DNA from: Arthrobacter pullicola
GTDB lineage: Bacteria; Actinomycetota; Actinomycetes; Actinomycetales; Micrococcaceae
DNA length: 64,000 nt
Assembly (NCBI RefSeq): GCF_014836875.1
Contig: NZ_JACSQC010000004.1
Coordinates: forward strand, 310,001-374,000
Reading direction: 5' to 3'
Shown here one piece after another: positions 55,077 to 63,453 of this stretch; the first letter of the stretch is position 1; every line of letters starts with the position of its first letter. The translations under genes were made by a program, and so were the position numbers. The notes beneath the pieces are model-generated. The model made no database searches, was not told the DNA's origin, and saw nothing but the letters and a program-made list of their open reading frames with translations.

Positions 55077-56156
55077 CTACGCGGCAGTGAGTGACCGGCC
55101 GAACAGGTCAGTGAGCCCGGACCAGCCGGCTTCGGCCACGGCGGCCCGCTGGCGGGCGGCTCCAGTGCCGGTCCGCTTCAACCGCTCCAGTCCGCGGACA
55201 ACATAGGGAAGATCCCCGGCGTCTTCCAGCGCGGGCCGGATGAATGCCAGGAGGGTGTTCAACTGGACCTGGGCAGGGGAGGAGACGCCGTCCAGTCCCA
55301 TCAGGTGCGCGTCGAGGCCATAGCGGGCGGCCTGCCACAGCGCGGCGTCGTGCATCTCCGGGTCGGTGGGAGAGGGTTCCGGTTCCCGCAGGACAGTCGT
55401 CACCAAGCCGCGCACCAGGGCCGCCAGGAGAACCGAATCCTGTGCCTCCAGCTGCGCGTCGCCCACCCGCACTTCCAGGGTGGGGTACTGCTGCGAAAGC
55501 CGGGCTGCCCAGCCGATGTGGCCGGCGTCCAGCACGACGTCGGTGGCGAGCAGGTGCTCAAGCCGCCGGTCGTAATCGGCGGCATCAGCAAAGTACGGCG
55601 GGCAGCCCTGGACCGACCAGCGGCGGTAGTGAATAAGCCGCCAGCTGGAAAAACTTGAATCGCGCCCCCGCCAGAACGGAGAGTTGGCGGAAAGAGCCGC
55701 CAGAGTTGCGAGCCAGGGGCGGATGCGGTTCAGGGCGGCTATCCGGTCTTCCCGGTCGGGAATCCCAACATGGATATGCGTACCGTTGAGGTAGTGTTCT
55801 CCCGCCACCGCGCCTGTCACCTCGCCCATGAGCAGGTACCGCCCCGATCCTGTGATCTCCGCGGGCGGCTCCGGGATGAGGGGAGCTGCCCCCGTCAGCG
55901 CAACACCAACCCCGGAAGCGGAAGCCGCTTCGGCTATATGGGCACGGGAAATCAGGAGCGCTTCAGCCGCCTGATCCAGGGACTCGCAGACAATGGTGGA
56001 CGTCTCCAGCTGTGAGGCGAGGAATTCTGCGCTCGCCGTTGTCACCAGTGCGGATGTTTCCGCCAGCTTCCCCGAAAGTTCAGCCGCGCGCGCGGCGGGC
56101 ATACCGCTGAGTGGATCGATGAGCAGGAATTCCTCCTCAATGCCGAACGTCACCAT
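55077..56156 (-). CDS. YbdK-family carboxylate-amine ligase (GCS2), copy 2
   Basis: A 359-residue paralogue of the neighbouring enzyme. The same motifs are seen: VTFGIEEEFLLIDPLSGMP, NGTHIHVGIPDREDRIAALNRIRPWL and HYRRWSVQGCPPYF. Roughly half of the aligned residues match by eye, most in the central catalytic region; the C-terminal thirds differ more. GGGG lies upstream of the ATG at 56156. A tandem duplication followed by divergence suggests different substrates or a heteromer. Confidence 0.88.
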   Translation of the reverse strand: MVTFGIEEEFLLIDPLSGMPAARAAELSGKLAETSALVTTASAEFLASQLETSTIVCESLDQAAEALLISRAHIAEAASASGVGVALTGAAPLIPEPPAEITGSGRYLLMGEVTGAVAGEHYLNGTHIHVGIPDREDRIAALNRIRPWLATLAALSANSPFWRGRDSSFSSWRLIHYRRWSVQGCPPYFADAADYDRRLEHLLATDVVLDAGHIGWAARLSQQYPTLEVRVGDAQLEAQDSVLLAALVRGLVTTVLREPEPSPTDPEMHDAALWQAARYGLDAHLMGLDGVSSPAQVQLNTLLAFIRPALEDAGDLPYVVRGLERLKRTGTGAARQRAAVAEAGWSGLTDLFGRSLTAA

Positions 56157-56286
56157 GCATTTCCCCTGTTCGCTGCGCTGGCGGAGGACCTAACCGGTTG
56201 GATTAGTTTAGGTCAGTGCCCGGTGCTGAAGGCAGGGGGAAAGGAAGAAGTGTCAGTCCGCTCTGCGCAAGGTGGTCCCCGCCGCG

Positions 56287-56661
56287 CTAGCCGGTGGCAG
56301 CCAGGTGGCCCAGCGCGACCGCGCACACGGACAGCACCAGGTTCAGGGTGACGTTGGCGGCGGCCAGCCGCCGGCTGCCATCGAGCCACAGGAGTACGGT
56401 CGCGGTACTCCAGGAGCTGAAGGTCGTCAGGCCGCCGGCCAGCCCGGCAGCAGCAGCGTCATACACGCCGCCGTCGATGCCTCCGCGCTGCAGCAGCCCG
56501 AAGGCGGCACCAATCAGCAAGGACCCGGCGACATTGACGATCAGCGTTGCCGTGGGGAAACGAGGGCGCCCGGCCCGCCGTGAACCGGTAAACGCGGTGT
56601 CCAGCCCGAACCGGATCAGGGCTCCGGCCATTCCGCCCAGGGCAACGAACAGGAACGTCAT
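56287..56661 (-). CDS. crcB: Fluoride ion channel subunit FluC/CrcB
   Basis: A 124-residue four-helix protein of the Fluc family, which exports fluoride as a dual-topology dimer. Motifs are GGMAGALIRFGLD near the N-terminus and AGLAGGLTTFSSWSTATVLL with the conserved Thr/Phe of the pore. The ATG overlaps the upstream fluC stop by 4 bp. Two adjacent fluC genes are typical of Gram-positive bacteria, where the two subunits form an antiparallel heterodimer. Confidence 0.92.
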   Translation of the reverse strand: MTFLFVALGGMAGALIRFGLDTAFTGSRRAGRPRFPTATLIVNVAGSLLIGAAFGLLQRGGIDGGVYDAAAAGLAGGLTTFSSWSTATVLLWLDGSRRLAAANVTLNLVLSVCAVALGHLAATG

Positions 56662-57125
56662 GGCTGCACTGCCTTCCTGCCGCGTCCCGGGCGGCCCAGC
56701 AGCCGGTTGCCCGCTGCCAGCCCGGCACCCGCTGCGGCCAGCCCAACGGCCGTGCTCAGTCCCGCGTACAGCAGCCAGGTGCCATGCCGCCCGGAGACGA
56801 GCAGCGTTTCGATGCTGAGCGCCAGGGCGGAGAAGGTGCTGAAGGAACCCAGCAGTCCAGGTCCCAGCCCCGCCCGGAGCCAGAAGGGCACCGTGGGGCG
56901 GAAGAGCCACCAGGAGGTCAGGAAACCCAGTGCCGCACTCGCAGCGATGTTGATGGTGAAGGTGGTGGTGTCGAAGGCACCCGGCACAGGGGGGAACAGC
57001 GCGGTCAGCAGGTAGCGTGCTTCGGACCCGGCCAGACCGCCAACGGCCACGGCTGTCCAAACCCGCCACCCCGGCAGGGTCCTTCCGCGGAGCCCTGTGC
57101 TGTTCACTGCCGGACGGCCCGCCAT
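56658..57125 (-). CDS. crcB: Fluoride ion channel subunit FluC/CrcB, second subunit
   Basis: A 155-residue Fluc subunit with GGLAGSEARYLLTAL, NIAASAALGFLTSWW and GLLGSFSTFSALALSIETL, the last holding the Phe box. It is longer at both ends than its partner. The start is uncertain: ATG at 57125 or GTG at 57107, which would make a GTGA overlap with the methyltransferase stop. Coupled to the downstream subunit by a 4-bp overlap. Confidence 0.9.
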   Translation of the reverse strand: MAGRPAVNSTGLRGRTLPGWRVWTAVAVGGLAGSEARYLLTALFPPVPGAFDTTTFTINIAASAALGFLTSWWLFRPTVPFWLRAGLGPGLLGSFSTFSALALSIETLLVSGRHGTWLLYAGLSTAVGLAAAGAGLAAGNRLLGRPGRGRKAVQP

Positions 57126-57886
57126 GTCAGCGTGAGATAGGGCAGGTCCAGGACTTCCGACGCCATATGCCCCAGGTGTTCATGCAGGTACCAGTCGAGG
57201 TTGGCCAGGACCTTTTCCCGGGTGGTCTCCGACGCGGAGAGCCAGTAAGCACGGGTCTTGGCCAGTTCCACCAGATCCGCCGGGGTCATCGGCTGGGTCC
57301 AGGCGCTGGTGTGGGAAGCCTCCAGCTGGAAGGGGGGCCCGAGCTCCGGCCGGAAACCCGGCCGCAGGACATCACCGGCATGGATGATGCGGGCGAACCG
57401 GTGCACCCACGGAACGCTCACGTCCAGCTGGTTCCAGATCAGGCCGGCCATGCCGCCCGGTTTGAGGATGCGGTCGAACTCGAACGCGGAGGCCACCGGG
57501 TCGCACCAGTGCCAGGCCTGGGCGACGGTCACGGCGTCGCAGGACTCCGCTTCCAGCCCTGTCTGCTCAGCGGTTCCAACTGTGGCCGGTACCGCCGGCA
57601 GAGCGCGGGTCAGCTGGTCCAGCATGTCCTGGGAGGGGTCCACCGCGTGGACAGTGAAGCCGGCGGAGACCAGGGTGCGGGTGTACTTCCCCGTGCCCGC
57701 ACCAATATCCGCCACGGTCACCGATGCCGGAGCACGTGCAGCGAGTCCGGGTGTATCAAAAAGCCAGCGGACGGCATCGTCCGGGTAGCCCGGACGGACC
57801 CGGTCATAGTGTTCTCCGCCGCTGCGGTAAGTCTGGGCAAGCTGTTGCCGCCGCAGCCCGGGGAGCCGGGGCCCGCTGAACGCCAC
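57104..57886 (-). CDS. Class I SAM-dependent methyltransferase
   Basis: A 260-residue methyltransferase. Motif I VADIGAGTGKYTRTL (about 55-70), VHAVDPSQDML (motif II region), DAVTVAQAWHWCDP (motif IV) and LKPGGMAGLIWNQLD match the methyltransferase type 11 group. The substrate cannot be read from sequence. It lies 16 bp downstream of hisN and overlaps the next fluC gene, so it is likely read as part of that operon. Confidence 0.85.
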   Translation of the reverse strand: MAFSGPRLPGLRRQQLAQTYRSGGEHYDRVRPGYPDDAVRWLFDTPGLAARAPASVTVADIGAGTGKYTRTLVSAGFTVHAVDPSQDMLDQLTRALPAVPATVGTAEQTGLEAESCDAVTVAQAWHWCDPVASAFEFDRILKPGGMAGLIWNQLDVSVPWVHRFARIIHAGDVLRPGFRPELGPPFQLEASHTSAWTQPMTPADLVELAKTRAYWLSASETTREKVLANLDWYLHEHLGHMASEVLDLPYLTLTWRAVRQ

Positions 57887-57902
57887 TGTTTCTGCCTTGG
57901 GC

Positions 57903-58712
57903 CTAGAAGAGGTCGTCGAGGCCGGGGTTCAGCCGCTGCAGTACTTCGTTGTGCAGCACGCCGTTCGTGGCGAGCGCGTTGCCGCCGAACGGGCCGTCTT
58001 CGCCGTCGAGGGAGCTGAAGCGTCCACCGGCTTCGGTGATGATGGGGACCAGGGCCGCCATGTCGTAGAGGTTCAGCTCGGGTTCGCAGGCAATGTCCAC
58101 GGCGCCCTCTGCCACCATGCAGTAGGACCAGAAATCACCGTAGGCACGGGTGCGCCAGACTGATTCGGTAAGGCCAAGGAATCCGTCGAGGTTTCCACGC
58201 TGCTTCCAGCCGGTCAGGCTCGAGTAGGAAAGTGAGGCATCCTCCAGGCGGGAGACATCCGAGACCCGCAGCCGCGTGGCGGCAGCCAGGGAGCGGCCCA
58301 TATAGGCCCCGGTTCCGGTGGCAGCCCACCAGCGCTTGCCCAGCGCGGGTGCGCTGACGACGCCGACCACGGGAACGCCGTCGTCAACCAGTGCGATCAG
58401 GGTCGCCCAGACCGGGACGCCGCGGACAAAGTTCTTGGTGCCGTCGATCGGATCGATGATCCAGCGCCGCGGCCCGGACCCGGTGGACCCGAATTCCTCA
58501 CCAAGCACGGCGTCGCGCGGACGGGCGCGGGAAAGCTGTCCGCGGATGGCTTCCTCTGCGGCTTTGTCCGCGTCGGTGACCGGTGTCAGGTCCGGTTTGG
58601 TCTCGACCCGGAGGTCCTGGGCCTTGAACCTGGACATGGTCTGGTCGTCCACGGAGTCGGCCATAACATGGGCGAGACGCAGATCATCGTTGTAGTTCTG
58701 AGCGAACGGCAT
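57903..58712 (-). CDS. hisN: Histidinol-phosphatase, inositol monophosphatase type
   Basis: A 269-residue Mg-dependent phosphatase. Metal-binding motifs are [24 protein letters not shown] (DPIDGT) and [18 protein letters not shown]. In actinobacteria this branch is HisN, which makes histidinol in histidine synthesis; a general inositol monophosphatase role is the alternative. Length normal. The place beside rsgA and aroA is common in this group. Confidence 0.88.
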   Translation of the reverse strand: MPFAQNYNDDLRLAHVMADSVDDQTMSRFKAQDLRVETKPDLTPVTDADKAAEEAIRGQLSRARPRDAVLGEEFGSTGSGPRRWIIDPIDGTKNFVRGVPVWATLIALVDDGVPVVGVVSAPALGKRWWAATGTGAYMGRSLAAATRLRVSDVSRLEDASLSYSSLTGWKQRGNLDGFLGLTESVWRTRAYGDFWSYCMVAEGAVDIACEPELNLYDMAALVPIITEAGGRFSSLDGEDGPFGGNALATNGVLHNEVLQRLNPGLDDLF

Positions 58713-58802
58713 ACCTCAACTTATCGCTATTACGCATCCAGTGCCCACGTTTACGCAGGTGCGCCGCGTGCAGCAGCAGGATCCGCCGGTCCGCCACCTG
58801 GC

Positions 58803-59918
58803 CTACTGGCTGCCAAGCTCCTTGGCGTGGGCGCGGTTCTCCGTGCGCATGCCGGAGCCGAGGAGCCGGCGCAGGGATGCCAGGCGGGCGGGCCCGGCGG
58901 TGCCGGCCTGACCCGACTCCACCCAGGCATCGAGTCCGCAGTTAACCGCCTCGGCGTCATGGCGGCACCCGCGTTCGCAGGCCTCGGTGCCGGGCTCCAG
59001 ATCGGGGAAGGCGCTGAGGATCCGGTCAGGGTCAACATGGGCAAGCCCGAAGGAGCGGATGCCGGGAGTGTCGATGATCCAGCTGCCGGCCGGGGCATCG
59101 TTCACCTTCAGCGCCAGCGCCGAGGAGGAAGTGTGCCGGCCGCGTCCGGTGACTGCGTTGACGCCTCCGGTGGCGCGGCGGGAACCGGTCAGCGCGTTCA
59201 CCAGGGTGGACTTGCCCACGCCCGAGTGGCCGACCAGGACGCTGACCCGGCCCAGGAGATGCTCATGGAGCGCGGAGACGGCGTTGCCGGCCAGCCGGGC
59301 GGACAATCCGTCATCGGATTCCGAGTCGATGCCGGAGTCCTCTTCCTGCGCCGTGCGGCTGATGATGACTTCCAGGTCAAGATGCTCGTAGTTGGCGAGC
59401 AGCTCCGCGGGATCCTTGAGGTCCGCCTTGGTGACGCAGAGCAGCGGGGAGATCCCGGCGTCGTACGCCGCCACCAGCGCCCGGTCGATGAAGCCGGTGC
59501 GCGGCTCCGGGTTGGCGGCCGCCACAACGATCACCAGCTGGTCTGCGTTTGCCACCACCACCCGCTCCACCGGATCAGTGTCATCTGCGGACCGGCGGAG
59601 GAGGGTGGCGCGCTCATTCACCCGGACCAGGCGGGCCAGGGTGTCCGGGGCGCCGCTGACATCGCCGACAAGTCCCACCAGGTCGCCGGCGACAACCGGG
59701 GTACGGCGCAGCTCGCGGGCCCGGGCGGCGGTGACGATGCGCTCGCTGGGGGTGTCTTCGTCCACGATTGCGGTGTACCTGCCCCGGTCCACGGTGATGA
59801 TCCGGCCGGTGACGGCATCCTCATGCGCGGGCCGGTCCTTGGTCCGGGGACGCGATCCCTTTTTATTGGGGCGGACCCGTACATCGGATTCGTCCCAGCC
59901 TCCGGTGCCTCGTCCCAC
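58803..59918 (-). CDS. rsgA: Ribosome small subunit GTPase RsgA
   Basis: A 371-residue circularly permuted GTPase that matures the 30S subunit. An N-terminal OB fold (about 40-110) precedes G4 VTKADLKDP, G1 GHSGVGKSTLVNALTG and G3 DTPGIRSFG, in permuted order. The C-terminal zinc site is CERGCRHDAEAVNCGLD (Cys, Cys, His, Cys). The GTG at 59918 has GGAAGG upstream and starts two bases after the aroA stop; an ATG 20 codons upstream would overlap aroA. Operon with aroA. Confidence 0.95.
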   Translation of the reverse strand: MGRGTGGWDESDVRVRPNKKGSRPRTKDRPAHEDAVTGRIITVDRGRYTAIVDEDTPSERIVTAARARELRRTPVVAGDLVGLVGDVSGAPDTLARLVRVNERATLLRRSADDTDPVERVVVANADQLVIVVAAANPEPRTGFIDRALVAAYDAGISPLLCVTKADLKDPAELLANYEHLDLEVIISRTAQEEDSGIDSESDDGLSARLAGNAVSALHEHLLGRVSVLVGHSGVGKSTLVNALTGSRRATGGVNAVTGRGRHTSSSALALKVNDAPAGSWIIDTPGIRSFGLAHVDPDRILSAFPDLEPGTEACERGCRHDAEAVNCGLDAWVESGQAGTAGPARLASLRRLLGSGMRTENRAHAKELGSQ

Positions 59919-59920
59919 GG

Positions 59921-61267
59921 TCAGCCTTCCTGCGCTGCGCCGGCGGACTGTCCGGTGGAGGTGGCCAGGTCCGTCCACATTTGGGCGAAGTCCGGCATGG
60001 TTTTGGAGGTGGCGCCAATGTCCTCCACAACGACGCCGGGTACAGCCAGTCCGATGATCGCTCCGGCCGTCGCCATGCGGTGGTCGGCATAGGTTCCGAA
60101 AACCCCGCCGTGCAGCGGAGCCGGTTCGATCCGCAGGCCGTCCTCCGTTTCGGTGACGGAACCGCCCAGCCGGTTGATTTCGGTCCTGAGCGCGGCCAGC
60201 CGGTCCGTCTCGTGTCCGCGCAGATGGGCGATGCCGGTAAGGACCGACGGCGAATCCGCCAGGGCGCAGAGGGCCGCGACCGTGGGCGCCAGCTCACTGG
60301 TGTCAGCGAAGACTCCGCCGCGGATCCGTCCCCGGCCGGTAATGGTCAGGACTCCGTCCGCCAGTTCCGCATCGGCGCCCATCTGCGGGAGGATTTCCCG
60401 CCACTTGTCGCCCACCTGGGTGGTTGCTGCCGGCCAGCCCGGAATCCGCACTGTCCCGCCGGTGGCCAGTGCCGCCGCCAGGAACGGACCCGCGTTGGAA
60501 AGATCGGGTTCGATCGCAGTGTCGAAGGCGCGGATGGTGCCGGGGGAGACCTTCCACTCGTTCGGGACGGAATCGTCCACCTCAACACCGGTTTCCCGAA
60601 GGACCTGGACGGTCATGGCAATGTGATCCAGGCTCGGCACGGACTCGCCCCGGTGCACCAGGTGCAGGCCGTTTCCGAACCGGGCGCCGGTGAGCAGCAG
60701 CGCAGAGACAAACTGGCTGGATGCGCCCGCGTCAATCTCGAGGCGGCCCCCCGGGACCTCCCCGGTCCCGGTGACCCGGAACGGGAGCGAGCCGCTGCCG
60801 CCGTCGTCGACAGTGACGCCCAGCCCGCGCAGGGCCTCAATGGTCGGACCCATGGGCCGCTGCCGGGCGTGGGGATCGCCGTCGAAGGAAACGCTGCCTT
60901 CCCGCAGGGCTGCGAGCGGCGGGACAAAGCGCATGACCGTTCCGGCCAGGCCACAGTCGACGTCTGCTTCTCCGGATGCACCGGCCTCGATTGGTTCCAC
61001 CAGCAGGTCCGGACCGAAAGGCCCGGACCCCGGTACCTCGGTGATCCGCGCGCCGAGGGAGCGCAGCGCTGCGATCATCAGTGCGGAGTCACGCGAATGC
61101 AGCGGTGCCCGGAGCCGGGAAGGCCCGTCTGCCAGCGCTGCAAGGACCAGGTACCTGTTGGTCAGTGATTTGGAGCCGGGAACCTGGACTGCCGCGTTCA
61201 CCGGCTGGTCCGGTGTTGGAGCGGGCCAGCCCGCGGTGATGGGCTGGAGTGCAGAGGAAGAAGTCAT
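59921..61267 (-). CDS. aroA: 3-phosphoshikimate 1-carboxyvinyltransferase (EPSP synthase)
   Basis: EPSP synthase joins phosphoenolpyruvate to shikimate-3-phosphate on the path to aromatic amino acids. The 448-residue protein has the substrate-binding PGSKSLTNRYLVLAALADG, DCGLAGTVMRFVPPLAAL, DGDPHARQRPMGP and the C-terminal LRGHETDRLAAL. The length is normal. The loop GLAGTVMRFV holds the Gly at the usual glyphosate-contact site, so this looks like a sensitive class I type. Between a DoxX gene (5 bp upstream) and rsgA. Confidence 0.96.
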   Translation of the reverse strand: MTSSSALQPITAGWPAPTPDQPVNAAVQVPGSKSLTNRYLVLAALADGPSRLRAPLHSRDSALMIAALRSLGARITEVPGSGPFGPDLLVEPIEAGASGEADVDCGLAGTVMRFVPPLAALREGSVSFDGDPHARQRPMGPTIEALRGLGVTVDDGGSGSLPFRVTGTGEVPGGRLEIDAGASSQFVSALLLTGARFGNGLHLVHRGESVPSLDHIAMTVQVLRETGVEVDDSVPNEWKVSPGTIRAFDTAIEPDLSNAGPFLAAALATGGTVRIPGWPAATTQVGDKWREILPQMGADAELADGVLTITGRGRIRGGVFADTSELAPTVAALCALADSPSVLTGIAHLRGHETDRLAALRTEINRLGGSVTETEDGLRIEPAPLHGGVFGTYADHRMATAGAIIGLAVPGVVVEDIGATSKTMPDFAQMWTDLATSTGQSAGAAQEG

Positions 61268-61272
61268 GGTGC

Positions 61273-61854
61273 CTAGGAACCCACAATGTCTGTCGCTGCG
61301 CTGCGGACGGCGCGGTCCGCATTGGCCAGCTGCTTTTTGGTCAGCTTGGTGACCTTCCGGGACCGGCGGCCGGCGTCCTTGCCCATGGCGCGCACATTCC
61401 GTCCGGTGTCGGAGACGAAGTGCTCGGCGCGCCAGGCGAGTCCGGGACGCCCGTTGGTGTCCACCGCTGCCAGCAGGACCCCGCCGATCAGGGAGAGGTT
61501 CTTCAGCAGCTGGGTGCGCCGGTCCTTCCGCCCTTCCTTCGTGGCCGCGTCAGCGTTGCGGTATTCCACGAAGGTGTTCACGCCTGCCGTGGCAGCCAGG
61601 ACCAGGCCGGCGAGCCGGGAAAACTTGCCGAGTCCGAGCATGGCGGCGGCGCCAAGCTGGGTTGCGCCCAGGACACGGGCGACAGCGACAGGATTGTCCG
61701 CGAGTCCGGCTGCCGACGGAACCGCTGAGCCGAGGCGCCCGAGTGTGGGGGACAGCTGCTCAGCGGTCTGCTCCGCGTTCCGGAGCCTCTCCACTCCGGC
61801 CGCGACAAAGCCAGCGGCAAGGAGCGGGCGGGCTAGGGTTCGGACAATCGTCAT
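61273..61854 (-). CDS. DoxX family membrane protein
   Basis: A 193-residue protein with four hydrophobic segments in the first 135 residues (about 5-22, 58-80, 82-100 and 115-130) and a basic, Lys/Arg-rich cytoplasmic tail. Overall plan matches DoxX/DUF4870-type membrane proteins. Mycobacterial DoxX forms a membrane-associated oxidoreductase complex with SodA and SseA; whether that applies here is unknown. Opens the operon with aroA and rsgA, divergent from sigR. Confidence 0.75.
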   Translation of the reverse strand: MTIVRTLARPLLAAGFVAAGVERLRNAEQTAEQLSPTLGRLGSAVPSAAGLADNPVAVARVLGATQLGAAAMLGLGKFSRLAGLVLAATAGVNTFVEYRNADAATKEGRKDRRTQLLKNLSLIGGVLLAAVDTNGRPGLAWRAEHFVSDTGRNVRAMGKDAGRRSRKVTKLTKKQLANADRAVRSAATDIVGS

Positions 61855-61993
61855 GCGTTCCTCCTGGAGTACGCCGGAATCCGGCGTGAAGTACTGGGAT
61901 GATACGGCGGCGCCAGGCGTGCCGTAAGCAAACGGATATCCCCTAGTCTGGCACCTTTGGCACCCTTATACACTGTCCACCGCCGCGGGGGGA

Positions 61994-62019
61994 GGAATAA
62001 CCGCACGGCGGCAGTGGTT
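61994..62019 (+). promoter_or_regulatory. SigR-type promoter of sigR (autoregulatory)
   Basis: GGAAT (61994-61998), exactly 18 bp, then GTT (62017-62019): the published consensus for SigR/SigH-type sigma factors (GGAAT-N18-GTT). Transcription would begin near 62025, about 150 bp before the short sigR start. Autoregulation is inferred from the match. Confidence 0.85.
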
Positions 62020-62141
62020 ATGGTTTGCACCGGCGGCGTCAACCTGTGCCGCCCGGGACACCACCAGGGAAGGGGCGGAAGCAAGGAATGGCGAATATGC
62101 TGCTGGACCCCGGGGCGCAGGCCCCCACGGACCAGCCCCGC

Positions 62142-62169
62142 TTGCTGCTACGCACGCGGCCCTTAGACT
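62142..62169 (+). promoter_or_regulatory. Possible second, leaderless sigR promoter
   Basis: TTGCTG (62142-62147), 16 bp, TAGACT (62164-62169). A start 8-9 bp downstream would fall on the ATG at 62178, which has no ribosome-binding site. Weak call. Confidence 0.35.
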
Positions 62170-62177
62170 TGAACTTG

Positions 62178-62861
62178 ATGAGAACTGATGTGCCGGAAGG
62201 CAGCCCACAGGTGGAAGATCCGGGCCTGGACGTCACGGCAGAGTCCGAGCAGGCCCGCAAGCTGAGGTTCGAGCGGGACGCAATGCAGTACGTGGACCAG
62301 CTCTACTCGGCTGCCATGCGCATGGCCAGGAACCCGGCTGACGCGGAGGACCTGGTCCAGGAGGCCTACACGAAGGCCTTCTCGGCGTTCCACCAGTACA
62401 AGCCCGGGACCAACCTCAAGGCCTGGCTCTACCGCATCCTGACCAACACGTACATCAACCTGTACCGGAAGCGGCAGCGGGAACCGCTGCAGTCCAATTC
62501 CGAAGGCGTCGAGGACTGGCAGCTGGCGCGTGCGGCGGAACACAGCTCCTCCGGCCTGCGTTCGGCAGAGGCCGAAGCGCTGGATCACCTGCCCGATTCC
62601 GACGTCAAGAGTGCGCTCCAGGCCATTCCGGAGGAGTTCCGCCTGGCGGTGTACTTCTCCGACGTCGAAGGTTTCGCTTACAAGGAAATCTCGGAAATCA
62701 TGAACACGCCCATCGGCACGGTGATGTCGAGGCTGCACCGCGGACGCAAGATGCTCCGCGAGCTGCTGGCCGAATACGCCCATGAGCGGGGCATCAAAGC
62801 GAAGGTACGGCCGGCAGCAGCTGGTGCCGGTGACAAGAAGAATCAGGGGAACACACTATGA
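62178..62861 (+). CDS. sigR: ECF sigma factor SigR/SigH (thiol stress)
   Basis: A 227-residue group IV sigma factor controlling the thiol-oxidative stress response. Region 2 has [38 protein letters not shown] and [25 protein letters not shown]; region 4 has [43 protein letters not shown]. The motifs match Streptomyces SigR and mycobacterial SigH nearly residue for residue. The ATG at 62178 gives the usual length but has no ribosome-binding site; an in-frame ATG at 62088, with a purine-rich stretch upstream, would add 30 residues. Both could be used, as in the long unstable SigR' isoform of Streptomyces. Its stop overlaps rsrA by 4 bp. Confidence 0.94.
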   Translation: MRTDVPEGSPQVEDPGLDVTAESEQARKLRFERDAMQYVDQLYSAAMRMARNPADAEDLVQEAYTKAFSAFHQYKPGTNLKAWLYRILTNTYINLYRKRQREPLQSNSEGVEDWQLARAAEHSSSGLRSAEAEALDHLPDSDVKSALQAIPEEFRLAVYFSDVEGFAYKEISEIMNTPIGTVMSRLHRGRKMLRELLAEYAHERGIKAKVRPAAAGAGDKKNQGNTL

Positions 62862-63118
62862 GCGATTGCCAGAGCCTGGGCGATTGCGAGGACGCACGCA
62901 TCGAGAGGTTGTACGAATACCTCGACGGCGCGCTCTCCCATGACGATCTGGTCGAGATTCAGGACCACCTGCGGGGCTGTCCCGAGTGCGCGGAGGAACA
63001 CGACCTGGAGTGCGTCATCCGCTCAGTGGTCAAGCGGTCCTGCACGGAGGCTGCTCCGGCGACGCTGAAAGCCAGCATCCTGGCGAGGATCAGCCAGATC
63101 CAGGCCGTGGACCACTAA
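62858..63118 (+). CDS. rsrA: Zinc anti-sigma factor RsrA/RshA
   Basis: An 86-residue zinc-binding anti-sigma factor that holds SigR inactive until its thiols are oxidised. The zinc site is [12 protein letters not shown] (His-x3-Cys-x2-Cys), with another Cys at C-E-C-V and one at SCTEAA available for disulfide switching; two more N-terminal Cys (DCQ, DCE) are present. Length and coupling (ATGA) to sigR are as in Streptomyces and Mycobacterium. Confidence 0.95.
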   Translation: MSDCQSLGDCEDARIERLYEYLDGALSHDDLVEIQDHLRGCPECAEEHDLECVIRSVVKRSCTEAAPATLKASILARISQIQAVDH

Positions 63119-63141
63119 ACCGGTTACCAAGCTGAGTACAC

Positions 63142-63177
63142 AGAAACCCCCGCCGCCGTGAGGCTGCGGGGGTTTCT
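63142..63177. terminator. Terminator between rsrA and bL37 genes
   Basis: AGAAACCCCCGC paired with GCGGGGGTTTCT around a short loop, with T and A runs at the ends. It can serve both convergent transcripts. Confidence 0.9.
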
Positions 63178-63211
63178 GTTTGGTGCGGCCTGACCGCACA
63201 AGTGTCCTGAC

Positions 63212-63286
63212 TTAGGTGTTGGGACGCTTGCCGTGGTTTGCGCCACCGCGCTTGCGGTCCTTGCGCTTGCGTGCTCGCTTGCTCAT
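63212..63286 (-). CDS. 50S ribosomal protein bL37 (24 aa)
   Basis: A 24-residue, very basic peptide, MSKRARKRKDRKRGGANHGK followed by RPNT. It closely matches the actinobacterial ribosomal protein bL37 (mycobacterial form ends ANHGKRPNA), a small 50S protein found by cryo-EM in Mycobacterium smegmatis. AAGGAGG lies 5 bp before the ATG, among the best ribosome-binding sites in the window. The gene is below usual annotation length cut-offs. It faces rsrA with a terminator between. Confidence 0.92.
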   Translation of the reverse strand: MSKRARKRKDRKRGGANHGKRPNT

Positions 63287-63453
63287 GGCTGCCTCCTTCT
63301 ATTTGACAACAAGTTTTGCCCTTCAGTCTCCCACAGACTGCACCATTGGCGTAAATGGGGCGGCCTGCACCGCAGGTGGAGGGCAGGCCGGATCCGGCGG
63401 TCTTCCGGGGCTGTCCCCTAAGATGGTCCAACAAGCGACCAAAGGAGTTCCGC

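Noticed and set aside
61855-61993. SigR-type promoter for the divergent DoxX-aroA-rsgA operon
   Set aside because: No AAC-N18-ATTCC (the reverse of the consensus) was found by eye in the intergenic region.
63290-63330. GGGAG-N17-GTT on the minus strand upstream of bL37, similar to a SigR promoter
   Set aside because: The -35 lacks GGAAT and the spacer is 17 rather than 18 bp, so the match is too weak.
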